Positions 1 through 12,764 of a DNA stretch of 64,000 nucleotides are shown here, piece after piece. How positions within the stretch are numbered: position 1 is the stretch's first letter; every line of letters begins with the position of its first letter. Position numbers and translations under genes: made by a program. The notes under the pieces are model-generated. The model made no database searches, was not told the origin of the DNA, and worked only from the letters and a program-made list of their open reading frames with translations. Location of the stretch: the NCBI GenBank assembly GCA_009602735.1, contig WELA01004268.1, forward strand, positions 342,489 to 406,488, read 5' to 3'. The stretch is from Mesotaenium endlicherianum. Taxonomy: Eukaryota > Streptophyta > Zygnematophyceae > Zygnematales > Mesotaeniaceae.

Positions 1-19
1 GGGTGGGGGGGGGGTGCAG

Positions 20-2047
20 CCTGTTTGAGGAAGGAGGTGACTGGGAGAGGAAGAACCGGCTGAAGGTGTACGAGGGCCTGTACCTCATGGCCACGCGCTG
101 CTTCAAGAAGGGCGCCGACCTCTTCCTGGACTCTATCTCCACCTTCACCACCTACGAGCTCTTCCCCTATGACCTCTGCATCTTCTACACCGTCCTCACG
201 TCCGTTGTGTCGCTCACGCGCGTGCAGATCAAGCAGAAGGTATCCCCTTACCTGTCCAGGCCCTTCTGATGCCCTTCCACCCTCTTTGGCCCCCTTGCTC
301 CTCCTCCTACAGCTGCTGATGCTGATGCTGCTGCCCCCCCCCGCCCGGTCTGACAGGCATGTGGCCGGCTGGCTTAGGGCTGGATTGTAACTCTCATGTC
401 TGGGGATGGCACGAGCATACGTGAGCCTCTCCCTTCTCTGCTACACGGCCTCCATCACGGGGACCGCTTCCTGCTGCGAATAATTGGCTGGAGGAAGCCC
501 TCGTTGGTGCCTGTTCTTGCGTGCTCAACGAGGACTGCTGCGCACTATGCCTGCTTCTGTGGCTGCATGCCTCTCAGCTGTCCCTCTGCCTCCTCGACGT
601 GATGGCGAGGCCCTCCTCATCCAAGTCAGGCCACGTAGACCCAGTGCCTGGGACGTCCAGGTCGTGTATGCTGGCTCTCTGAGGCCAAGAGTGCGGCATG
701 GCGTGGCGTGGCGTGGCGTGACGCGGGGAGCAGGTGGTGGATGCGCCCGAGATTCTCACGGTTATTGGCGACATCCCTCACCTCACGGACTTCCTCAACG
801 CCCTCCACAACTGCCAGTACAAGAAGTTCTTTGTGGCCTTTGGTAAGCAGCCGGCCATCTTTCTTGGTGGGGGTCGTCTCTTAGTGCATTGGAGCGGATA
901 TTATATTCTGTCGGCTCTCACGTTTGCAAGTAATGCAGGGCGCGGCCGCCCTCTTGCTTGCAGCATGCAAGTGTTCAGAGAAGTTTGTTGCATACGGTTG
1001 GCTTGCTTGCGACCCCTTCCTTCCGCCTAGCTGCGGCAGCACATGGTCACTACATATTGGACACCTGTCGGTGCTTCACGCGTGCGTGCATTGCATGTCA
1101 AACGCACACTAACCATTATCGGGAGAAGAGCTTCTGCACTGGAGCGAGCTAGCTCTGAATTCTGTACTGCGGCAACTCCCCTGGTACATATGGTTGCCTC
1201 TGACCGCCTACTGACACGACTTCCCCTGGTGCGTCTCCAGCTGGCCTGACGGAGGCCATCAGGCGAGACAGGTATCTGTACCCCCACTTGCGGTACTTCA
1301 TGCGGGAGGTCCGCGTAGTGGCCTACTCGCAGTTCCTGGAGTCGTACAAGAGCGTCACTCTGGAGGCCATGTCCAGAGCCTTTGGGGTGGGCATAGACTT
1401 TCTCGACAGGTATGCCCCACAGAACACGTGCCCCGCTGTGAGATGCGGTTGAGGAATTCTCATTTAGCTGGAGATTTTCTTTCACATTATGTTCAGATGC
1501 TGATATCTGCGCAAGGAAATATTCAAGTGGCAGCTCTTGTTCTCCAGGCTTCACATGCGCCTGGACTGCAGTCGGGCTTCTGACGTCGTTCTGAACTCAT
1601 TAACATTTATAAGCATTGTGAGTGCACGTGGTGGGGTTGTCTTAATCTTGTTGAGATGCTGGGATGAGGCTCTGATTATGGAATTTTTGATATATGTCAT
1701 TGTTGAAGCATGCTGTGGCTTCTTTGGATTACTGGAGTCTGACACCTTGCCTGTCAGGGTTCAAGATACACTGACGTTTCAGTAGGAGGTTGTCAAAGCT
1801 AAAAAATTGGTATCAGCTCTGTTAAAAACTTGCAACGTGCTCTGTTGTACACCTCTGGCTTTATTTCTGCAGAGAGCTCTCCATGTTCATTGCGGCGGGG
1901 CGACTAAACTGCAAGATAGACAAAGTCACCGGCGTGTTGGAGACCAACAGGCCAGACGCCAAGAATGCCTTGTACCAGCAGACATTGAAGCAAGGGGATT
2001 TGTTACTCAATCGCATTCAGAAGCTCTCTCGAGTAATAGACGTCTGA
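20..2047 (+). CDS. RPN7: 26S proteasome lid subunit RPN7/PSMD6, 3' part (5' end outside window)
   Basis: This is a non-ATPase subunit of the 19S regulatory lid, which helps position the deubiquitinase RPN11; it acts in cytosol and nucleus. Exons by eye are 20-239, 734-842, 1241-1409 and 1873-2047 (stop TGA), all with GT-AG borders and consistent phases, giving about the last 223 residues. The first exon opens after TGCAG and reads [20 protein letters not shown], matching the helical region before the PCI domain. The last exon ends QKLSRVIDV, close to the animal C terminus QKLSRVINM. The PCI domain spans exons 2-4. The first half of the protein lies upstream of the window. An ATTAAA-like signal near 2125 may serve polyadenylation. 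The 3' end faces the EYA gene 193 bp away. Assignment is very secure; exon borders are inferred. Confidence 0.95.
702..722. repeat. GGCGT short tandem repeat in RPN7 intron
   Basis: About four head-to-tail GGCGT units lie in the intron just before the second RPN7 exon in this window, roughly 12 bp upstream of the acceptor. It is a simple repeat with no evident function. Confidence 0.6.
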
Positions 2048-2240
2048 TATTTAACCTTGCCGGTAGCCAACTACTTTTAAAGAAATGGATAGCAATATGT
2101 TTTTGTGACTCTTTTCTTGGTGGTAATTAAAGCCCAATATTTACGTCTTATGTCACGTCTATGTACAAGGTGTCCAAAACATGAAGCTGCACATATATGA
2201 AAATGGAGCCTGAGTGTAGCTTGTGCAGAGAGCCATTTTT

Positions 2241-5200
2241 TTAACCTTGTATACATTTAGCTTTCTCATGCATGGCTACGATCCTGTTAATTTTCCGCTT
2301 AGAGATGTTTGGAAGCCTATCCTCTTTGTGTCGTGCCGAGACGGAAACGAAGGGCCACTGAAGCTCCATGGCTGCAGCTTCCTCCTCCAGCCCATCGCCT
2401 ATGGCACAGAAAATGACCCCAGGCGCTGCATAGCGCTCTCGCACCCAGTTGAAGCACCGCAGTTTACCGTCTCTCCGTGAGCTGTACACTGAGAAATGGC
2501 CAAAGGAGGGGAGCACATGAAATTACGCACACAAACGAGTGCCAGCCACGAAGCACGTCAAAGTTGTCAGGGCATGCGCACAAGTCTCTCCCTTTCAGGC
2601 TGATGGCAGGCGCCAAGAGGACAGCACACGCGCCCATGCCGCATCTTTGCATCTAGTGGCCCAGTTGGCAACAGCAAAAGAGGACGGCATGATCAGTCCG
2701 AAATAACGGATGCCTGATTTATCACCCAGGATCTGCAGCTTCATGTATCCATCCCTCTTGGATGTTCAAGTACGAACAAAATACCGCATGTGAGCGCGGT
2801 CAAGAAAACGGCCAAAAAAATCCCGTTACAACTGAACCTTCAGGAGCATCCTTCCCGTATGGGTACTGTCCAGGCCCAAGGTACGAACAAGTGCAGAACT
2901 TCTAAAGTCCCAAGATACCATACTCACCAACACCCATCCCCAGCCCCAGCCTCAGCCCCACCCTCCCTCCTCCCACCCACAAACGACGGGCAAACGAGAG
3001 GTACGCCGCACTAAAGATCAGGGACGGGAAGGCCAGAACGCGCACCATTGGCTGGGTCAATGTACTCGTCCAGGCGGAACAGCAAGCACTTGGCGAGGGT
3101 GGGCGTGAGCTGCCCCGACGTCACGAGCACATGGATGCTCCGCCGCGAATTCCGCTCTCCTCCGCTTCCCTCTCGCTCGCTGCCAGTGGTGCCGCACGGA
3201 GCATCAGCACCATCGCCTCCTCTCGCTCCACCGCCAGCTCCGCATGTGACCCCCTGGCCCTGGCCCTGGCCTGCGCCGTCCCCTGGTCCACTCCCGCCGC
3301 ACATTGCTGCCCCTGCTGAGGCGGGCTGTTCGCTGCATGGCCGCCCATGGCTGGGATGAGAATGAGGTCCTACTCCGCTGCCCCCGCAGCTCCTGCCTTG
3401 GCTAGGGCCATGGCCGCACCCAGGCTTGTGCTCGCAACCCCGTCCAGGTCCGCTTGCGCCCTCGCGCTTGCGGCCGTCCCCATGGTCGTATCCACGTCCG
3501 CAACCGTCCCCGCCTCCGTCGCCGTTTCCATCTTTGCCCCTGTGATAGTCCTCGCCCCCGGGCTGGAGTCTGTGCTCGTCTCGACCTCCATGTCCCTCAA
3601 GGGGCACCTCAGAGCGTCCTTGACGACAGCGGCACACATCGCCCGTGTCCTCAGCGCATGCTACCTCCTCGATCATCGTCGCCGGTTGCAGAGAGCTCCT
3701 CCCGCACTCCTCCAGGAGGCTCCTGCCTGCAGCAGCTCACATCCACTCGTCGCAGCTCAATTGACAGGGGAGCAGGCGCCATCGCGCACACGTCGACATC
3801 TGGGGCAGAGGGGAGGGGCAGCGGGCAGGCGAGACCCAGCCCCTAGGAGAAGCACAGGGGTGGCCCTGGGCGGCAGCAGCACCGTGCCTGGCAGCACAAC
3901 AGCGTCCCGGATCGTGACATGTAGCGGGCAAAGTTCACGCTGCCAGCTGCTTCCAGCTACACCAGGAAAGCTACGCGGAGATGCCAAGTGGCGAGGGCGC
4001 CTCTGCTGGCTGCATCTGGCATGCAAACGTTGGGCAAGTGCCATGGGCACTAGAATATAATGGCGCATGGTGTGCTAGGCAGCGGAAGGGGTGCAGCGCA
4101 CGACCTGCCGTCAGCCAGCCGCCGGTGAGCTTGTCGGTGGCCTGGTACAGCTGGCGCCACTCCTCCAGCGCGTCTCCCTTGAGCAGGCCCTTGATGCCCT
4201 GCATGCATGCACGCACGCACGCAAGCACGCACGCACGGGTCACACCACCCCCCACCGCATGTCATGCCAGCGCACTATGACAGTTGCGCGTTGAGTCCCT
4301 CGCAAGTGCGGCGCTGCTATCTGTGCACCTATTCTGTGCTCTTCTGCTCCTCTTGTTTTGGGCTGCATGGTGGGGAGGGAGGAGGTGGGAGGGGGCAGGG
4401 GGGAGGGCGGAGGGGGGAGGGGACGAAGTGAGTGATGCCTAAGAGGCGGAGGCACGTGCCGGTATCCACAGTGGAGAGCAGCCAGATGCCAGCAGAGCAG
4501 CTCTCTCAGCAGATAGCTCGCAGAGCAGCACCAGGAAACTGACTGGTTCATTTCCAACCCTCTAACACACACACAGGCACGCACACGACCCACTTCTGCA
4601 TACATATGAGCACACGCCAGCTTTGATCATAGGCCTGCCCGGCTGCACCTTACAGACGCCCTCTTGGTTGCTTGGGTGACTGTTTATGCCAAGTCATCAA
4701 TCTATGCCCAGTCACTGCCCCCCCCCTTTTAAGAGGAACGATCACTCTCACCGTTTCTGTGCCACTCTTCGTCTCCATCCTAGAACGGCGCCACATGTCG
4801 CGGGACAAAAAGCAGCATAAAAGACCATCTGCTTGGCCCATACATAGTCCTCTTCGCACAGTGCAAAGACACAGAAGGCACAGCACAAAGACACCAAGCA
4901 ACGATTTGAAAACACTGCGCAACACGACAGCGTGGCGCAAGCGATCCAGCCCCAACTGCCGCTTCTTGCGCAACAGCGATTTGCTGCTCCCTGCGAGGCT
5001 GGCCAAGAAGCACGCTCACTCCAAACTCTAAGAAGAAGCGTGCTCTTTCCAACGTCACAAGGCCGCAGCCCCCACTACTCTAAGCCCCAGTCAAGCCACA
5101 GCTGCTTCCCATTCCCACCACCCAGAGCTGCCCCCCATACCCATAACCAACCCAGAAGCCTTAAGCCCCGAAGCCCACACTATCTTGACCCGAAATGAAA

Positions 5201-7145
5201 TCCTGAGCTGAGCATTTGGCATCCACCCCGCCCTGGCCCCCTTGCACAACCACGTTACATTGAACCCTGACGCTTCTGCAAGCATAGAGATTTTCTGCAT
5301 GCAACGCCCCCACCGTGGCCCCTCTTCACATGATACCCTCTCACGTCCTTCCGCTACCTCCAATGCGTGATGCATGCTCAGCTGGCACCTAGCGCATGTC
5401 GCGGCCCTAGCGGCTGGGCTGCCGCCGCCGCCCAGGGCCAGCCAGGCAAGGAGCCTCACCTGCGAGTACAGCTCGCAGATGCGCCTGTAGCGGTACGCCA
5501 GCAGGCGCTTACACGTGTCGTCCTCTGGGGGCCCGCAGCCGTCGGTGTCAAAGTTGTGGCGCGATAGGTCGGCGCCGTCGTCGTAGGGCGCCACCTGGCC
5601 GAGGCTGGCCTGATCGTAGTCCTCAGTCTGCCACCCACCCGAACAGATGGGCCCCCGCAACGGTTCAGGAGAAGCCTCTCAGCAATTTCGAAGGGCCATG
5701 ATGCAGCTGTAGCAGTGTTGGCAAAAGCGGGAGTGCAGGCGGCTATGGCTTCTAAGTACCCAGGGCTGCCACCTGCTGACTGCCTGGCCGGCTGGCTGTG
5801 CGTGCCTGAATACCTACACAGAATACCTACACAAACACACGCACACACAACTTGCGTACACACATTACCTGCAGAATGGGCAACTCAGCCGCGGGGGGAG
5901 CAAGCACATGGCGGTTGACAACCAGAGCTGGCTATAGGAACCGCCAGGGGCCAACAACAACAGCTAACGAAACTTGACAAGAAGCCCACGACAGCTGGAG
6001 CAATAGACACTTAAACAAGAGGGCAGGCGACCGAACGAGCGCGTCCCTTGCGCCTACTGACCGACCACCACACTCAGCCAGCCAGCCAGCCAGCCAGCCA
6101 GCCCGCAACGCGCGCACCCGCCCAACCACTCATCCGCCCACCTGGGTGAAGAACATGTGGTCGTCGCAGAGGCTCAGGATGAGTTGCTCCCACCGCTGCC
6201 CGCACGCCAGCGCCCTCCCCTCGTGCACGGCCTCCTCCCCCTCCGCCCCTTCCTCCCCCCTGCTCTCCTGCACCATGCGGGCGTACTTGCCCGAGAGGAG
6301 CGACTGGAAGACGATGAGCGTCTCGTCCAGGTCCCACACGTACACGACCACACCAGGTGCCTCCTGCCCCTCGCCCTGCTGCGCCCCAGGCGCGCTTTCG
6401 CACCCCTGCAGGCCCCCCAGGCTCGCCCTGCTCTCTCTGCCGCCAGGCCTTTTCCTGCCGCCTGTCTCAGGCTCAGGTACAGGCTCAGGCTGAGAAGGGG
6501 CCGGGCCTCCCTCCGTGAACTTCCTACGTCTGCCTCGTCCAACGCTCTCCTCCCTGCTCTGTCGGCCCTGCCCCCCAGCAGTCTCCCCTCCTCTCCCTCC
6601 TCCCTCCTCTCTGCCACTGAGGCCGTCTCCTTCCAAGGCCACCGCCGCTGCCTCCTCCTCCTCCTCCTCGCGAGGACCGCGAGCCATAGGGTCGTCCCTC
6701 CCCTGCCCCCCTCCATGTCGCGCCCCTCGCCCTCGCCCGGAAGTTTCCTCCCAAGGGTGAAGCCATCTCCTCTTCCTTCCAAGAGCACCAGCGTCTACTT
6801 CTGCTCCCTCTGTAAGCTCCCTTGCGCCTTCTGCCTTGCAGCCATGGCTGCCCCCGGAGATTCCAGCATAGTCACCACCGTCAGCCTCCTCTTGCCCCCT
6901 TGGCAGGTCGCCCAATCCCACGCCCGCCAGGCGGCCGGGTTGACCAGGCTGCCGACCACTTATGCCAGGGTGTGCACCAGCCCACGGCACTTGGGGGATG
7001 CTCACGTTGGGCTGGTGAGCGAGCATCAAATCGCCACCTGGCCACTGGTAGTACTCACTGTACGCCACGGAACTAGCTGCGTGGGCACTACGCGCAGAAG
7101 CTGCCGCCCGTTGCAGCGGCGGCAGGTCATCCGGTGCGTGCACGC

Positions 7146-7179
<34 letters not shown>

Positions 7180-8374
7180 ATAGCCATAGCCATAGCCACA
7201 GCTTCCAGCCTGGTCATAGGTGCCGACGCCTTCAGGTCCATAGGTATATACTCCCTGCTGCTGCTGCGGAGCATAGCCTGTAGGGTAGTGGGAACCTGGC
7301 ATGGCGGGCGTCCCCGGCGGCAGGAGGAGGCAACTATTGGCAGCAGCCGCAGCAGCAGCAGTGTCATAATAAGAAGCAGGGCCAGGGAGGGCGGCAGCAG
7401 CAGCAGCATCGTAGGGCCCTCCTTGTGCATAGTCGTAGGCAGAGTGATGGCTTGGCATAGCAGGAGCTCTGATCGCCTGGCCTCCACTGCCGTCGGGGGG
7501 TGAGCATCTGTCGTGGGGGTGGAAAAGCCAGCTGGGTCCAGGTGGCGAGCCCACATTGTCCCAAGGGTGACCCCCACCTTCAGTGCTTTGGTGGAAGGAG
7601 CCGGCCCTCTGTTGCTCATACCAGGCAGCATCGTTGTAATTACCTGAGGCATAGCCCTGCTGCTGGGGCTCCCAAGGGGGAGGATAATGGCCTCCTGAGA
7701 AAGTAGCTTGGGCGTGAGCTCCGTCTCCGTAAGGGTCATGGAATGATGGCGCTTGTCCAAAGCCTTCAGGGCGAAAGAGAGACTGCGGGGGAGCATGCGG
7801 GTAAGCTCCACCAGGCAGCCATGGCGGAAGCTTCGTGGTCCGGAGGGGCGGGGCTTGGTGTGCAGAAGGCGGAGGTGCTGGTGGTGGAGCATGGGAATAC
7901 TCTAGAGAAGGACCTGCCGCTGCTGCTGCTACTGCTGCTGCTGTATAATCTTGGGTGCTTGGAGGTGGGACTGTGCCTGCAGTTCCTCCGGGACCAGAAG
8001 GGGTCTGCAGGAAAAGCGCACCAGTGAGCCAGGCTCAGCGGCACCGGGCAGGGAGCAGGCATGCCAGCCATCTGGGCCTCCTCATCTTCTTGCCGCATAG
8101 CATGCAGTGTGGAAGTTGCTTTGACATGTCACAATAAGGCAGCATCTTCTGAGCATAGTAAGGGACATGGGAACAGCCAGGCAAGTGTCGGCAGAGAAGG
8201 CTGGGTTCTTGACTGAAGCTCGGCCAAGGCTACTCCAGCAAGTGCTCTGGGCCTAGGCATTCCTCCGTGACAAGAACACAGTGTTCATTGTGCAGAGAAG
8301 GACTGACTCACCTTCAACCCGCCCCAAGAGCCATAAATCTGTGCATGTGGATCGGACCATTCGCCATGATCCAT
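2241..8374 (-). CDS. EYA: EYA (eyes absent) family HAD phosphatase with long low-complexity N terminus
   Basis: EYA proteins are aspartate-based HAD phosphatases, tyrosine-specific in vitro, and transcriptional co-factors in animals. Exons: 8374-8312, 8004-6142, 5627-5460, 4198-4105, 3726-3046, 2488-2241; phases agree and give 1038 aa. Residues 1-570 are rich in Tyr, Gln, Pro, Gly and Ala, with an 11-Gln run near 297-307 and basic NLS-like patches (GRKRRW, GRGRRRK). Motif I VYVWDLDETLIVF carries the nucleophile Asp579 and acid Asp581. Motif II HVLVTSGQL lies near 928 with LAK just after. Motif III is GDGLEEE at 987-993. A Gly-rich insert of about 180 aa splits the domain before motif II. The Arabidopsis homologue, as I remember it, is about 300 aa and lacks the N-terminal region. 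The ATG at 8374 is inferred; further upstream exons are possible. Confidence 0.9.
4200..4237. repeat. GCAC/GCAT tetranucleotide repeat in EYA intron
   Basis: A run of GCAT then GCAC units lies immediately upstream (in transcript sense) of EYA exon 4, so it abuts the 3' splice site at 4198/4199. It is a simple repeat with no evident role beyond forming part of the acceptor region. Confidence 0.6.
4368..4426. repeat. G-rich tract in EYA intron (G-quadruplex-like on + strand)
   Basis: The + strand has many runs of three to six G separated by one to four bases. The EYA transcript, made from the opposite strand, would be C-rich here. A G-quadruplex could form on the non-template DNA or in antisense RNA; this is inference from composition only. 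Confidence 0.5.
6075..6103. repeat. (CAGC)n tetranucleotide repeat in EYA intron
   Basis: About seven CAGC units lie in the intron between EYA exons 2 and 3, some 40 bp from the donor site at 6140. It is a simple microsatellite. Confidence 0.7.
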
Positions 8375-9879
8375 AGCAGAAGAGTATAGAAGGTGCAGGT
8401 GCTTCAGAGGTTGAACCTGCAGGAAGACATGACCAGCTTGGTCAGCATGCCCTACTTTATGGTGCACATGCTGTGCCGTCAAAAGGGCGACTGGAGAACA
8501 CTCTTTGGATTGTGGCCAAAGTTGAAGCTCGCTGTACTGGCATTTCCATTTAGTGACAGACCTCGACTGGGCCTTGCTCAAAGTACAGGACGTACCGGCA
8601 AGACGTGAATACAAATTGACTGCTTGCGCGTAGCTCCCCTAGGCGCACTGCACCTCCCTACGTTGGCTGACGGGTTACGCCAGCTCAAGCAACAAGATGA
8701 TATTGCCGATGCTTTTCACACACCTGCAAAGCTTCTAATTGCTCAAATCTTAATAAGGTCAACACTATAATGGTCTGATCTACATTATCACCAGCGTCGC
8801 GAGCCACGATTGGCATCCTATCACCTTTCTCTGACTTGTGCAAAAAGTTGGCCCTCAAAATCCATGGGTGACTTGTTTGCTGACTGTACGCTCATCAGGG
8901 GGTTCCGGACGGATATGGACTATAGTATACACTTTGTGAAGATTTGTGGAAAACTCAAAACCGTACATGCTATAAAGGTTACTTGTTAGAGCTCGTTTGC
9001 GTGTGATTGTGGGCCGTAGAGGCTACCATTACTCGGGAAGTGAAAGATCAAGATCATGTTCTCAGTTATGACGGCCTCCATTAGCTTGCGACAGTAACCA
9101 AACTCCTGCAACTGGCCTGCAGTGTGGCTAGAATGTTGACGAGCCAGGTCGGTTGCAGTCGCTTGATATCCACGTATTCTCCAGTATTCTCAGTGAGCAC
9201 GAACTGGAAGGTCCATGTTCACAAAGAACCGTGCGATAGTCCAGGTAGACAATAGCTTAGCGCTACGTATTCCAATTTTGTCGTATGAGTTGGCTCGTGG
9301 TTGTTGTCTGGCTGTCCTTGACTCGGCCTCTACGAGGCAGGACACTTTTATGCACCTTTTCCGTTTGTGACTATAAGGTCAATAGCTTGCCTGCATGTAC
9401 AGTGTCTATACCGTTAGAAGTTGCTACTTAATACGAACTAGTCATTCCTGACCAGTTAAATTACCTTCATATTCCTGGCAGACATCGCCCTCCTCTTCTC
9501 CAGAACTTCTCATATGCGTAGATGAGCAACGCATTATATTTCTTGCTAAGTAGTCCGAAGTTGAACAATCTAGAGGTACATATGATTTCCGAATACGATC
9601 TTTGTCATGGGCTGAAACTCTGTAGGGGCTCAGACGAAAGAATATAAGGGACTCTAGGTTGCTTCTTGTATCAGCTTGGATTTGTGCCCTACACGGATTT
9701 ATATTTCAATTTTAATAAGAAGTAGTAGTAATTTTTATTGTGTGAGCCTGACTGCAACGTACTCGAGTATTCCTATTAATTGGGAGAGGTCTCACCAACT
9801 CATGTGCTATATCAGGCCAGACGTTTTACTCTGAAGTGCATTTGGCACTTTTCAAGACGGTTTGCGATTATCTTCAAGC
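8375..9879. other. Divergent intergenic region EYA / ETFB
   Basis: This 1.5 kb separates the predicted EYA start (-) from the ETFB start (+) and should hold both promoters and 5' leaders. I see no convincing coding sequence, RNA gene or transposon end. A 5' exon of EYA upstream of 8374 cannot be excluded: the minus frame stays open to about 8614. Confidence 0.5.
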
Positions 9880-12764
9880 ATGAGGATACTGGTTGCCGTT
9901 AAGCGAGTCATAGACTATGCTGCAAAGATACGAGTGAAGGCTGATAAGGTAAGTCCGGATACTCCATTGTTCCTTTACATATATATGGGTGCATAGATCA
10001 GTAGGTTCGATTCAAATGTATCTTGTAGTTGCTCCTCATTTGAAATTGCAAGATTCTGCATAGCTTCGGCGCAGACAGATAAGAGTGGGGATTGCTATTT
10101 GAAGCAGTGTCATCTCGAATGTGTTCTATCTTGATCTTTGTGACACATGATGCAGTGTAGTACCAGGGAAGAGCTTGAAGGGATGTAACCATGCTGAGAC
10201 CAATGGAAATTTTGTTTTTGAAAAATGGCGAACTAGAGAACATCTTGCTTCTCGGCAGTTTGTTGCAGAATAATTCTTTCCCTTGTATGTGGGGGGGGGC
10301 TAGTTTCAAGGGAAATTTATGGACCAGTTCCAACTAAGTTGCCTCGAAAATCGCAACCTCTTAGCCATACACTTGCATGACATGTGTGCCCCCTTCCTCC
10401 TGGTGTCTTCTACAGAGTGGAGTGGAGAAGACAAATGTTAAAATGTCCATGAATCCCTTCTGCGAGATAGCTGTTGAAGAAGCTCTGCGGTTGAGGGAGG
10501 CTGGAGTTGCCAAAGAAGTCGTTGCAGTCAGCATGGGCCCTACTCAATGTGCTGACACCATCCGGACAGCCCTGGCTATGGGGGCCGACCGGGGCATACA
10601 TGTGGCCACAGATGTCGACCTGCAGCCTCTTGCAGTTGCGAAGCTTCTGAGAGCTGTGGTGCAAAGGGAAGACCCCAGCATTGTCCTTCTCGGCAAGCAG
10701 GTGACTTTTACCCTGGGACCTGGGAAGCTGTGCCCGTGTGTGCGGCACTTTGTTGTCAGTAGCACAGTCTGTTACTGGGCTCTTCATTGTTCTAGATGCT
10801 CTTTGGGCTCCCCATTTTTGCCCGAACAGCTCTGGAGTAGATGGACACCACATTCCACGCCATTGTGACTTATGGGCTAGTGCAACTTTCAAGCCTCATA
10901 TGGTGCATCAGTCAGTGGAGCAGTTGCAGTCGACCAGCTGCTGAGCGGGAGCAAGGGGGGAGATGCTGCGGGCAGCCACTTCACTGCTGCAGGTAGTGGC
11001 TCAATAAGTACATGTGTTGATGATGGGGAACCACTAAGTTTTTGGTTAGTAGGCTGCTCCTGAACCTGCAGGCAATAGATGACGACTGCAACCAGACGGG
11101 ACAGATGGTGGCAGCCCTGCTTCGGTGGCCTCAAGGGACTTTTGCATCTAAGGTATTACTTGCTCCTTGAAGCACGAGGCTGCTTTATCTGGTCACTTAT
11201 TAGGTACAGCAATCAGTTGTCCTGCATCAGCTTAACTGATGTCTTTACCTCGTCAATGCTTCTCCACAAACGCAGTGGGGGCTTTCCACTTGACTACCTG
11301 CTGGGTTTGGACTGGTGAAATGCATTAAGAAGGGCCAGTAGAGTGCAAATAAATGACTTATGAATTGCACTATGAGCCTATAGCAGCGTCTATTATGCAA
11401 ATGTGCGTATTGAGGCCACATGCTTTTGACTTCATAAATAGGTCTCACGTATTCCTCGCATGCAGATATTTGTATGCATAAACGTGTCTGGTCTATGTCT
11501 CCAAGTCCTTAGTTGCATAACAAGTTCATCTCCTTAGTTGTTGACTATGCTCATTATTGTTTCATGAAGTTTGTACAGCCTCCAGTTTTTAGACAAATGC
11601 TGAATAGAAACATCATGAATCTAAAGTTTCTGTTTACTAGGTAGCATCTGGTGCAAATGCCTTCAGTTTTTTAAGTAATTAAGTGTGAAGTTATTCAGTA
11701 TGTGAAGACATATTCAGAAGGAGGGGCTGTTTATCAAGGTTTTCCATTTCTCATTTGGAAAAACTCCTGCATGTTTCCCAAGTGCGTGGCTAAGTTAGCC
11801 CTGGCAGGCTGGTACTTTGGTTGGACCTGTTCTGTCAAAGGATGACTTTTTTACGTCTTTACCAGTTTCCTGTAGGAAGCATCCTACTAGGCAAGGAGCA
11901 TAGGTTTCTCCGTAATCAACTTCCCCGCAAAGATTTTGACGATATCATACATGTGGGCATGTTGGACAGGTCACTGTAAATAAGGAGGCGGGGTTCGTCG
12001 ATGTGACACGGGAAGTAGATGGAGGTCTGGAGACAGTGCAGCTGCGTTTGCCAGCCGTCATTACGTGAGTTAAATCCAGTCTCTCACTGCATCTATATCT
12101 TCTTAGGTCATGTGCCATATATGGTTGCTTATGCAGTCCTTGCATGGTCTACCTTCTTGTTATTAAGTGATGGCAAGATTTATGTCATTCTTTGTAATGT
12201 TTCCAGCCTCTTGTTGCTGTTTCTTCAAATACTGCATGCGCACTTCGGCGAGCTTCTGAAAGTCCTTGTATTGTCTCCAAGCAATTGCAATGGCTTATAT
12301 TCGTGGGTGACATAGCGGCACAAACAAGGCCCTGGTGGAAAGGTGGGGGTGCGATCAACTTGAGCTAGGTCAATTGATGAGAATCGTAATGTATGACGGA
12401 GTCAAGATGTTTAACTCTCACCATAGAGAGGAATTGGATACACGGGACGACACAATTGCAATATGGGTATCAATTATTATTTCACATCCAGTTTGTACAA
12501 TTGCTTCACAACAACGTGCGCCCACTGTTTTTCTGCAGAAGTGATCTTCGCTTGAATGAGCCAAGATATGCAACACTGCCCAACATCATGAAAGCAAAGA
12601 AGAAACCAATCGCAAAGTGGACTCCAGGGGAATTGGAAGTTGATCCTCTACCAAGATTACAAGTCCTTCAAGTCGAAGAACCTCCAAAAAGAAGCGGAGG
12701 AAGATTGTTGGCTTCAGTGGATGAGCTTATTGATAAATTGCAAAATGAAGCTCATGTTTTGTGA
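9880..12764 (+). CDS. ETFB: Electron transfer flavoprotein beta subunit
   Basis: ETFB pairs with ETFA in the mitochondrial matrix, binds AMP, and passes electrons from acyl-CoA and branched-chain dehydrogenases to ETF-ubiquinone oxidoreductase. Exons 9880-9948, 10416-10700, 11072-11152, 11970-12064 and 12539-12764 join in phase to 251 aa, the usual family length. It starts [20 protein letters not shown]. It carries the AMP-site segment [10 protein letters not shown] and, near the C terminus, the ETF-beta signature [17 protein letters not shown]. No separate presequence is visible, as is common for this subunit, which is imported on internal signals. All five exons align end to end with animal ETFB as I remember it, so the model looks complete. 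The longest intron, 12065-12538, shows no other feature. Confidence 0.95.

Noticed and set aside
6157-7503. A 448-codon + strand frame antisense to EYA
   Set aside because: It is a shadow of the GC- and repeat-rich EYA exon 2: the polyleucine is the antisense of polyglutamine, and no domain is recognisable. The minus strand has the motif-bearing protein and proper splice sites.
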